Shown piece by piece: positions 31,429 through 38,690 of a stretch of 64,000 bases of DNA. The notes below the pieces were generated by a model, which saw nothing but the letters and a program-made list of their open reading frames with translations, had not been told where the DNA came from and did not search any database. The stretch's first letter is position 1. Each line of letters starts with the position of its first letter. Made by a program: the position numbers and the translations under genes. Source of the stretch: Actinomycetota bacterium (lineage in GTDB: Bacteria > Actinomycetota > AC-67); assembly GCA_041658565.1 (NCBI GenBank), contig JBAZZY010000003.1, positions 1 through 64,000 on the forward strand, read 5' to 3'.

Positions 31429-33000
31429 ATGGAACGCTTCATTCTGGCGATCGATCACGGCACGTCCGGCATCAAGGCTGCGATCGTGTCGGAGCGCGGC
31501 GCAGTGTTGGACGCGGAGTTCGTCTCCACCCCGACGTTGTACCTACCGGGCGGGGGGGCGGAGCAGGACCCGCAGGGGTGGTGGGATGCGCTCGTCACGG
31601 CAGTGAAGGCATTGCGCGCGCGCGGCAGGGTGTCATTCGAACGCATCGAACTCGTTGGTGTTTCCAGCACGTTTTCGACAACGGTGGCCGTCGATTCCGA
31701 GGGTGAGCCGGTGATGCCGGCGATCACGTGGCTGGACTCGCGCGGCAGCGAGTACGTGCGCGCAGCGATGCGAGGGTTTCCGAGTTTTCAGGGTTACGGA
31801 ATCACGAAGGTATCGCGCTGGGTGAGGCGTACGGGGGGTGCGCCTGCGTTGTCCGGGAAGGATGACGCAGCGCACGTCCTGCTGGTAAAGCACGCTTTTC
31901 CAAAGGAGTACGCGCGCGCGCGCTGGTTCCTGTCCAGCAAGGACTATCTAACGCTGCGGCTTACCGGAGAGGTCGCGACGTCGCCCGACGCGGTGCAGCT
32001 TTTCTACGTGACCGATACGCGCGACGCGAACAACATTCGGTACGACGACGGCCTGATCCGCGGGCTGGGGATCGATCGCGAGAAGTTGCCGCCGCTGCGC
32101 GCGTCCACCGAGGAACTTGGAACGTTGCGCGCGAGCGTCGCCGACGAACTCGGATTGCCGCGCACCGCGCGCGTCGCAGTCGGCGCGGCGGACATGGCCT
32201 CGGCGCTCGTTGGCTCAGGTGCCGTGCGCGATTATCAGGGACACCTCTACATAGGTACCTCGTCGTGGGTGCAGTGTCCGGTGCCGTTTCGCCGCACCGA
32301 CGTTCTGCATCAGATCGCGTGCTTCCCAACTGCGGTTCCGGGCCGTTATCAGGTGGTCAACGAGCAGGACTACGCCGGCGGATCCGTCGACTTCTTGGTC
32401 AAGCACGTGTTGGAGCGCGCGTGGGGATCCGTCGGGGCGCCGCTTCCCAAGGATCCGTTCGCGGTGATGGAGCAAGTCGCGGGTTCGGCGCCGGCCGGGA
32501 GCAACCGCTTGATCTTCACGCCGTGGCTGAACGGTGAACGCACTCCGGTGGACGACACGCATCTGCGGGGCGGGTGGCACAACTTGTCCACGACCACGAC
32601 GCTGGAGGACATGGCGCGCTCCGTGCTCGAGGGTGTTGCCTACAACATTCGCTGGAGCTTGCACTACGTCGATCGCTTCGTGAAGCGCAAACTCGAACCG
32701 CTTCGATTCATCGGCGGCGGCGCGCAGTCCGACACGTGGTGTCAGGTCCTTTCCGATGTCTTGGATCGCGAGATCCACCGTGTCGCTGATCCTCGGCAGG
32801 CCAACGGGAGGGGCGCAGCGCTGATTGCCGCGGTCGGCGCCGGGTGGGTGAAGTTCGATGAGATCCCGGACCTGGTTCGGGTTGAGCGTGCGTTCTCACC
32901 CGATCCGGCGAACCGCGCGATCTACGACGAGATGTACGGCGCTTTCCGCCACATCCACAAACGCAACCGCGGCGTGTACCGGCGACTCAACAAGGCCTGA
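31429..33000 (+). CDS. FGGY-family carbohydrate kinase (xylulokinase-like)
   Basis: This cytoplasmic kinase of the FGGY family phosphorylates a sugar or polyol with ATP. It has 523 residues. The phosphate-1 motif 'FILAIDHGTSGIKAAIVSERGAVL' is at the N-terminus, followed by 'PAITWLDSRGSEYV' (substrate-side Asp) and 'HLYIGTSSWVQCPVPF' in the second domain. The FGGY C-terminal signature region is 'RFIGGGAQSDTWCQVLSDVLDREIHRVADPRQANGRGAALIAAVGAG'. It is somewhat longer than XylB at the C-terminus. The substrate cannot be named from sequence. It shares an operon with the oxidoreductase and is probably controlled by the TetR operator. Confidence 0.88.
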   Translation: MERFILAIDHGTSGIKAAIVSERGAVLDAEFVSTPTLYLPGGGAEQDPQGWWDALVTAVKALRARGRVSFERIELVGVSSTFSTTVAVDSEGEPVMPAITWLDSRGSEYVRAAMRGFPSFQGYGITKVSRWVRRTGGAPALSGKDDAAHVLLVKHAFPKEYARARWFLSSKDYLTLRLTGEVATSPDAVQLFYVTDTRDANNIRYDDGLIRGLGIDREKLPPLRASTEELGTLRASVADELGLPRTARVAVGAADMASALVGSGAVRDYQGHLYIGTSSWVQCPVPFRRTDVLHQIACFPTAVPGRYQVVNEQDYAGGSVDFLVKHVLERAWGSVGAPLPKDPFAVMEQVAGSAPAGSNRLIFTPWLNGERTPVDDTHLRGGWHNLSTTTTLEDMARSVLEGVAYNIRWSLHYVDRFVKRKLEPLRFIGGGAQSDTWCQVLSDVLDREIHRVADPRQANGRGAALIAAVGAGWVKFDEIPDLVRVERAFSPDPANRAIYDEMYGAFRHIHKRNRGVYRRLNKA

Positions 33001-33077
33001 CAAAAGCTGCGTTTTGACCTAGTAGCTGGGCGGCGTGTTTCATGGGAGCCCACCGGGTGAGGCAACAAGGGGGCTGC

Positions 33078-35660
33078 ATGTATCGCCGTTCGCTGCTGTT
33101 CGTCGTCGCAATCATGTGCGTATCCATGGCGCCGGCAGGGCGTGCGAGCGTGCCGCGACCACCCCTTCAGGAGGGGTCGCCCTGGCCGCAGATGCGTCAC
33201 GACGCGCGCAACACCGGACGAAGCGATCTACGTGCGACCTATCGCCAAGGCGCCGTACCCTGGTCTTTTGAGACCGGCAAGGGGATCTTCAGCACGCCGG
33301 TTATCGGTGCCGATGGCGCGGTCTACTTCGGCTCCGCCGACGAGAACTTCTACGCGCTGAACCCCAACGGGACCGAGCGCTGGCGTTATGCCACCGGCGG
33401 AATCATCGACTCGGCCGCGACCATCGGCCGCGACGATCCCTCCCTGGGTTCGTCGCCGATCACCTTCGGGTCGGGCGACGGCAACCTCTATCGCTTGCGC
33501 GCGGACTCGGCGCCGCTGGATTCCGCTGATCGTCTGGTGTGGAAGTTCGCCAACACGCTGCCGCCGGTCAGCGGTGAACTGGTGAACTGGTTCGAGGGCA
33601 ACGTGGTGACCGGCCACGACGGGACGCTGTATGCGGGCACCACCAATGGCTATGGGTTTGCAGTGAATCCGGATGGAACTCAGAAGTGGGCGTGGGCCGC
33701 CGGAAACGCGGTGTGGAGTGCGGCCGCAGTAGCTCCGGACGGCACGACTTACTGGGATTCGCTCGACTTGCAGATCTACGCGGTGGACTCGAACGGAAAG
33801 ACCAAGTGGCGCACTCCGACATCGGGATTCTTGAGCGCGTCGATTGCGGTTGGAACCGACGGAACGCTCTACGTGGGCTCCTGGGACAGTCGCGTCTATG
33901 CGCTCGATTCGGCGACCGGGGTTCCGAAGTGGAGTTTCCCGACGAGCGATCACATCTACGCATCCGCCGCACTCGGCGAGGACGCGTTTGGTAACACCGA
34001 CGCGATCTACGTCGCGTCGACCGACGGGTCCATCTACGCGCTTTCACCGGGCGGAGACTTGCTTTGGCGTTACGACACCGGGGACGCTGTGCGGTCTTCG
34101 CCGGTCGTCGGGCGCGCGCCCGAGGGCGAGCAAGGCGACATCGTCTACGCCGGATCTTCCAACGGAAATCTGTACGCGATCAACTCGTCGGATGGGACTC
34201 GACGTTGGTCGTTCGACACCACACCGGATGATCCGGTGCTCCGCGATCGCAACGACCTCAACGCGTCTGCAGCACTTGGCTCCGACGGCGTGTACATCGG
34301 CGGAGAGCACGGCCGGATGTGGCGCGTTCCCTACGACTATTGCCTGAACGTCGCCGACGCACGCTGCGAAACCGATCCCGGCGAGGAGTTTGCCGGCGAC
34401 CTTACCGGCGCGTTCTTGGTCTCTTCCGGCGGCTCGACCATGGAAAGTGGTCCGGAAAGCGGACTGCCTGCTGCCGTAATGATCAACGCCCGCCTGGTCG
34501 TGCGTCGCAACGGCGAGACCGTGGATGCCGCGATGCTTCCCGGTCCGTCGGGGACGGCGAAGGACTTGGTCTCGGTATCGCCTGCGTTCGACTTCGATGC
34601 GCAACTGTCGGGAGACGGGCACTTCTTGCACATCGTGCCGAGGGACATCCTTGACCCGGACACGAATTATCGCGTGCACCTGAAAGGCAACTACACATCG
34701 GACGGGATCCCGGCGAGCAACACGGTGATCGGGGGGACCTCGCTGGGCGTTTTCGACGACGACTTCGTGTTTCGCACGGGTGCGGTCGGCGGAATCGGGT
34801 TCCCTATGTCGGTTGGACCGAACGAGGTGTCGGCCGTGCGACTCGACCGTATCGCCGTGCCGCTGCCGCCCATGTTGCCGAGCATCAACCAGATCGGTTT
34901 CGACAGCTTCGAGTGGCTCGCCGGCGCGATCGACGTTTCGCCACCGGATGCGAACGGCGGCGGGTCCGTGGTGTTGTGGGTTGTTAGCGGGAAGAGAGAT
35001 CCGGCGACCGGGATCTGGGTTGCCGATCCCGCCGGTGACTTCGCTTTCCCCTTGACCGGTCGCTACTCGGACGATGCATTCGCGCTGTCGCTGAAGGATC
35101 TCACACTGGACTTCGGGTCGTTGTCGGTTCCGGTGACCAAGATGGAGATGCGCGGACGCCTCTCGCCGCATCTCGACACTCTGCCGGGCGCGAGCCTCTA
35201 CGGAGAGGTCGAGTGTCTCCAAGTGCCCGTGTACGGCCCGCTCGCGTTCTTGCTGGGACTCTGCAATACCAACGACAAGTTGGCGGCGGCCGGAACTTTC
35301 ATCACGCGCGCGTATGACGCGGCAGGCCCAGCCAACAAGCGGCCGGCCGGCCTGTCTGTGATTGGTGTCTCGGTTGAGCGCCCAACGGCGCTGAGCGACG
35401 GATCGGTTGTTGCCGACCTGGCCTTGGAGCCGGGCGCACACTACTCGGCCGACCGGCACGTGATGTCGATCATGCTTTCTGACGCGGTCACCGGCGAGGT
35501 GGTCGCGGTGGACTACCGAGGCGGAATGACGACAGAGACGGGCGCGACGGGTGACGTTGCCCAAGTGCGCCTGACGATTCCTCGGGGAACGGGGCTCCCG
35601 GATTCACTTCGCGTACACGTGATCGCCGATGTGTTTCCCCTCGCGACGATGGACCGATAG
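33078..35660 (+). CDS. Secreted PQQ-type beta-propeller protein
   Basis: This 860-residue exported protein starts MYRRSLLFVVAIMCVSMAPAGRAS (signal peptide). Residues about 30-430 contain eight or so propeller blades with the recurrent 'DGTLYVGSWDSRVYALDSATGVPKWSF' pattern ('YFGSADENFYALNPNGTERWRY', 'YAGSSNGNLYAINSSDGTRRWSF'), as in PQQ-like/BamB repeats. No catalytic PQQ dehydrogenase motif is seen. The C-terminal half is beta-rich with Ig-like character ('DPDTNYRVHLKGNYTSDGIPASN') and no sorting signal. Start ATG 33078 follows AAGGGGG by five bases; an upstream in-frame codon at 33042 is not needed. It is likely a binding or scaffold protein of the envelope. Confidence 0.8.
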   Translation: MYRRSLLFVVAIMCVSMAPAGRASVPRPPLQEGSPWPQMRHDARNTGRSDLRATYRQGAVPWSFETGKGIFSTPVIGADGAVYFGSADENFYALNPNGTERWRYATGGIIDSAATIGRDDPSLGSSPITFGSGDGNLYRLRADSAPLDSADRLVWKFANTLPPVSGELVNWFEGNVVTGHDGTLYAGTTNGYGFAVNPDGTQKWAWAAGNAVWSAAAVAPDGTTYWDSLDLQIYAVDSNGKTKWRTPTSGFLSASIAVGTDGTLYVGSWDSRVYALDSATGVPKWSFPTSDHIYASAALGEDAFGNTDAIYVASTDGSIYALSPGGDLLWRYDTGDAVRSSPVVGRAPEGEQGDIVYAGSSNGNLYAINSSDGTRRWSFDTTPDDPVLRDRNDLNASAALGSDGVYIGGEHGRMWRVPYDYCLNVADARCETDPGEEFAGDLTGAFLVSSGGSTMESGPESGLPAAVMINARLVVRRNGETVDAAMLPGPSGTAKDLVSVSPAFDFDAQLSGDGHFLHIVPRDILDPDTNYRVHLKGNYTSDGIPASNTVIGGTSLGVFDDDFVFRTGAVGGIGFPMSVGPNEVSAVRLDRIAVPLPPMLPSINQIGFDSFEWLAGAIDVSPPDANGGGSVVLWVVSGKRDPATGIWVADPAGDFAFPLTGRYSDDAFALSLKDLTLDFGSLSVPVTKMEMRGRLSPHLDTLPGASLYGEVECLQVPVYGPLAFLLGLCNTNDKLAAAGTFITRAYDAAGPANKRPAGLSVIGVSVERPTALSDGSVVADLALEPGAHYSADRHVMSIMLSDAVTGEVVAVDYRGGMTTETGATGDVAQVRLTIPRGTGLPDSLRVHVIADVFPLATMDR

Positions 35661-35690
35661 GTGTGCTTCCGGGCTATTCTTGCCGCGACA

Positions 35691-36557
35691 ATGCGAAAGG
35701 CGAGGATCGTTGTGGGGACGGCAGCCACACTGGCTGCCGTGCTGCTCGGCGCGTGCGGGAACTCCGGCGCGACCGGCGGCCCTCCGACGCGAACGTCCAC
35801 CCCGACACTGGTGGCGTCCGAGTCCGGGGTGGATGTCCCGACGGCGAAGCCGTCGGTTGCGCCTGAGCCTTCCTCGAAGACGGCTACGGCGGCCGACGTT
35901 GCCGCGGCGCGGCGTGTGTGGCGGACGTGGTCCGGTGCCGTTCTCTCAGGTGATTTCGATGCGGCCGCCGCGGCGAGTCGGGACGGAGCGAACGCTTGGA
36001 CGGTCGTTACGCGAATCGTCGCCGAATCGGATGAGGCGCGCGGGGATGCGCACAAGTTCGGCGGCACGATGCGCGGCGAGAGCGTGGTCGCATCCGACTC
36101 GGGTGCGGTGCTGCTCGATTCGGTCTTGGAACTTCGCGAAGTTGCCGCGGCCGGCGAGCGGACTGTGCAGATCACCCGTCCGCTCTTGCACAAGGTGTCG
36201 GGCGTCTGGTTCGTGACCTCGTTTTCAGCCGGCGGCCGCCAGATCCGTTGGACGGCGATTGGGGTTCAGAAGGAGGTCCGGGGAGTTCGCCTGGAGGTTC
36301 TCTCGGTGCTCGATGTGCTGGGCGGGACCTGGCTGGTGACGCGCACTACGGTCGCCCAGGGTTCCAGGAGTTTCACGGCGGGGGAGTCCGAACTCGTCGC
36401 GAGCGCAGGCGCGACCAAGAAGCTGGTTGGAGCGTTCTTCTCCGCCGACGCGCGCCCAGTCGGGGTGTGGAGATTCCCGGAGGTTGATGAGATCCGGGGG
36501 ATTCGGCTCACGCTTGACGAAGACGGCGAGAGCTTGCTCTTCGCGTTCGGATCCTGA
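35691..36557 (+). CDS. Lipoprotein, unknown
   Basis: This 288-residue protein has a classic lipoprotein signal (MRKARIVVGTAATLAAVLLGAC, lipobox L-G-A-C) and a Ser/Thr/Pro-rich linker (GNSGATGGPPTRTSTPTLVASESG...). The globular part begins about residue 70 ('AARRVWRTWSGAVLSGDFDAAAAASRDG'), reminiscent of NTF2-like or lipoprotein scaffold folds, and includes 'LLHKVSGVWFVTSF'. I cannot assign a family. The start is ATG 35691. No ribosome site is visible, and TATTCT about 15 bases upstream could be a -10 of a leaderless or near-leaderless transcript. It follows the propeller protein by 30 bases. Confidence 0.65.
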   Translation: MRKARIVVGTAATLAAVLLGACGNSGATGGPPTRTSTPTLVASESGVDVPTAKPSVAPEPSSKTATAADVAAARRVWRTWSGAVLSGDFDAAAAASRDGANAWTVVTRIVAESDEARGDAHKFGGTMRGESVVASDSGAVLLDSVLELREVAAAGERTVQITRPLLHKVSGVWFVTSFSAGGRQIRWTAIGVQKEVRGVRLEVLSVLDVLGGTWLVTRTTVAQGSRSFTAGESELVASAGATKKLVGAFFSADARPVGVWRFPEVDEIRGIRLTLDEDGESLLFAFGS

Positions 36558-36772
36558 TCGGAGCCTTCCGGAAGTACCGGTTTGTAACGTTCATCGCAAT
36601 TTAGTGCTTAGGAGAGTCTTCTAACGTAAGCGCTGGTCTTGTATACCGGAGACCTTGGGCCGAGAGCACCGTTCGACTAGTGGCTGGTGTGGCGGGTTGG
36701 GCACGCCTGCTTCGAGTTAGAACGGAGCGCGGCAAGGCGAGCGGGCGGTATCGCCTGCAAAAGGAGGAGAAC
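36558..36772. other. 215-bp leader region
   Basis: No gene is seen. A GGTCT...AGACC pairing encloses TGTATACC and could form a hairpin upstream of the next gene. No riboswitch family was recognised. Confidence 0.3.
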
Positions 36773-37213
36773 GTGAAGAAGCTCTTCGTAACGATCCTCG
36801 CGATCGGCATGGTCGCGGGCATGGCTTCGAGCGCATTTGCGGAACCGGGTCCCTCGGCCGCGACCGGCAAGGGCAAGAACGGCACGCCTGCGAGCCCCAC
36901 CGACCGGTCGGCAGGCCAGGACAACCTGCTCGAGCCTGCAGGTGTTCCGGTCTTCGTCGGGGGCGGCCTGAACCAAGACGCCCCGTCGGGGACGCTCGGC
37001 GTTGCCGTTGGCGACGAGGGCGATGAGAACTCGGTCGGCCGCGCGTCGATCTCCGGTGATGACGGCGGGATCTACGTCTACGCTGAGGACTACACCGACG
37101 GCGACCAGATTTCCACGGTGGTCTCAACGGTCGACTGCACCACGACCGGAGTGTTGCTGGGCTGCGACGGCAACGACGACGACGCGGTTCTGGTCACGAT
37201 CAGCCTGGCATAA
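36773..37213 (+). CDS. Small secreted acidic protein, unknown
   Basis: This 146-residue exported protein starts with GTG (MKKLFVTILAIGMVAGMASSAFA, a model signal peptide) and has AAGGAGG five bases upstream. The mature part is Gly/Asp/Ser-rich and acidic: 'PVFVGGGLNQDAPSGTLGVAVGDEGDENSVGRASISGDDGGIYVYAEDYTDGDQISTVVSTVDCTTTGVLLGCDGNDDDAVLVTISLA'-like, with two cysteines that may form a disulfide. I do not recognise it. The excellent ribosome site and the strong terminator behind it suggest an abundantly made extracellular or surface protein. Confidence 0.7.
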   Translation: MKKLFVTILAIGMVAGMASSAFAEPGPSAATGKGKNGTPASPTDRSAGQDNLLEPAGVPVFVGGGLNQDAPSGTLGVAVGDEGDENSVGRASISGDDGGIYVYAEDYTDGDQISTVVSTVDCTTTGVLLGCDGNDDDAVLVTISLA

Positions 37214-37234
37214 GAGCCAGAACGTACGGTATGT

Positions 37235-37274
37235 CGATGGGCTCGCTTCTGCGGAAGCGGGCCCATCGAGCTTT
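37235..37274 (+). terminator. Rho-independent terminator
   Basis: A 14-base-pair stem (CGATGGGCTCGCTT with AAGCGGGCCCATCG, one G-U pair) and a six-base loop are followed by AGCTTTT. It lies 22 bases past the stop of the small secreted protein gene and before the convergent lipoprotein gene. Confidence 0.7.
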
Positions 37275-37286
37275 TGGGGAGTGGAA

Positions 37287-38123
37287 TCAGTCGTTGGAGC
37301 AGTCGGTCTCGCCCGGTATTTGCGGTCGAAATGCCAGAGACCACGCCCGGTCGTTGTTCATCCAGCGGGTGATCTGGGTGGCTTCGCGCGCGCGCGCCAG
37401 CACCGGCACAAGGTCTGCGCCCTCGACAACGCCGCAGCGCATCTGCTCGTCCACGGCCGCGCCAAACGTGGTGAGTGCTTCGTCCAGCGGCCAGTCGATC
37501 TCGTTCGGGGTCACGTCGGGGATCCCCGAGGCCGGGCGAACCACGATTCGCAGCGCGTCGAAGTCGTAGGCGCGCTCATCGCCGAGCGAGTTCTCGGGGA
37601 GCCATGAGCGCAAGTCGCCGAGGCGTTCGCGGAACTTCGTCAGTGCGGCGCGCGCGCGCCGGTCATCGTCGCTGGTCGCCGGGAGGCTTCCCTCGATTCC
37701 CAGGGCGTATGCGGAGATCTCGTGCGTGCGTCCGTCGGCGACGACGGTGAACGTAGTCGTTCCGGCGTCGGCGACGCCCGGTTGGTCGTAGTGGTGGTTT
37801 GGTCCGAACAACCCGGCGTCGCGGGCAGCGGCCAAGATCATTTGGATCCCGTCCTCGGAGACCTTTTGCTCAAGGACGTTCGGCATGGCCGGACCTGGGT
37901 AGATCTCGATCTGCGGTCCCGTGGTAATGATGCGTCCGTCGCCGGAGAGCGTGAACTCGGGGACGGCGGTGAGGTTCCAGCCGGCGGGAACGAATCCGCC
38001 GGCCGTGGAGACCTGCAGCACCAACTCGCGCGCGCCTGAAGGGTGCGTGATCGAGGACGCCATCGAACCGGGTGCCGCGCACGCCGTCAACAGAATCGTG
38101 AGTGCTCCCGCCAGCTTTCTCAT
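37287..38123 (-). CDS. Lipoprotein, unknown
   Basis: This 278-residue protein has a lipoprotein signal (MRKLAGALTILLTAC). The mature part runs 'ELVLQVSTAGGFVPAGWNLTAVPEFTLSGDGRIITTGPQIEIYPGPAMPNVLEQKVSEDGIQMILAAARDAGL', a pattern seen in a family of actinobacterial exported proteins, then 'TTFTVVADGRTHEISAYALGIEG'. The ATG at 38123 has GGAGG six bases upstream, which excludes the longer upstream frame. It would sit on the outer membrane face. It is divergent from the thioesterase gene. The function is unknown. Confidence 0.72.
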   Translation of the reverse strand: MRKLAGALTILLTACAAPGSMASSITHPSGARELVLQVSTAGGFVPAGWNLTAVPEFTLSGDGRIITTGPQIEIYPGPAMPNVLEQKVSEDGIQMILAAARDAGLFGPNHHYDQPGVADAGTTTFTVVADGRTHEISAYALGIEGSLPATSDDDRRARAALTKFRERLGDLRSWLPENSLGDERAYDFDALRIVVRPASGIPDVTPNEIDWPLDEALTTFGAAVDEQMRCGVVEGADLVPVLARAREATQITRWMNNDRAWSLAFRPQIPGETDCSND

Positions 38124-38201
38124 TCGTTCCTCCGTGATCGTCGATGGTTGGACGGAGGCCTCCGGTGATCGGTTCCGCCGCGTTCGGGTATCGTGCCGCT
38201 C

Positions 38202-38615
38202 ATGCCCTTTACATACGTCCTCCGACCCCGGTATGCGGAAGTGGACATGCTGGGGGTCGTCTTCAACGCGCACTACCTGACGTACTTCGACGATACATCG
38301 ACCAGGTTCTTTGAGTCGCTCGGCTTCCCTCCGAAGGAGACCTTCGCCGAAGGGGGCGCATTCGAGGCCATGCTGGTGAAGGCGGTTCTCGAGTGGCGCT
38401 CGCCTGCGGGGTTCGATGACCTTATGGAGATCGCGGTGCGAGTAGAGCGAATCGGCAACGCGTCGTTTGACCTGCGCTACGTCGCGACGGTTGATGGCCG
38501 CGTTACTTGCGAGGCGACCGTTACCTACGTGACGGTGACGCGCGATGCCAAGGAATCGCGGCCGATCCCCGAGATCTTGCGCGCGCGCCTCGAGTCCGAA
38601 CTCGCGCGCGTCTAG
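38202..38615 (+). CDS. Acyl-CoA thioesterase, YbgC/4-hydroxybenzoyl-CoA thioesterase type
   Basis: This 137-residue hotdog-fold protein begins 'FTYVLRPRYAEVDMLGVVFNAHYLTYFDDTSTRFFESLGF'. The catalytic-loop Asp in 'EVDMLGVVFNAHYL' matches the D-x-x-G-x-V-x-x-x-x-Y signature of the 4HBT/YbgC family. The remainder ('LEWRSPAGFDDLMEIAVRVERIGNASFDLRYVAT', 'CEATVTYVTVT') completes the hotdog. It would hydrolyse an acyl-CoA in the cytoplasm; the substrate is unknown. The ATG at 38202 has no ribosome site but TATCGT lies about eight bases ahead, so the transcript may be leaderless. It precedes the penicillin acylase gene by 75 bases. Confidence 0.85.
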   Translation: MPFTYVLRPRYAEVDMLGVVFNAHYLTYFDDTSTRFFESLGFPPKETFAEGGAFEAMLVKAVLEWRSPAGFDDLMEIAVRVERIGNASFDLRYVATVDGRVTCEATVTYVTVTRDAKESRPIPEILRARLESELARV

Positions 38616-38690
38616 GGCGCCGGGGAGGAGAACTGGAACCGCCGCCGAAGACCTTCACCGAGAGAGCCTTTGGGTGAGGGGAGTATCAGT

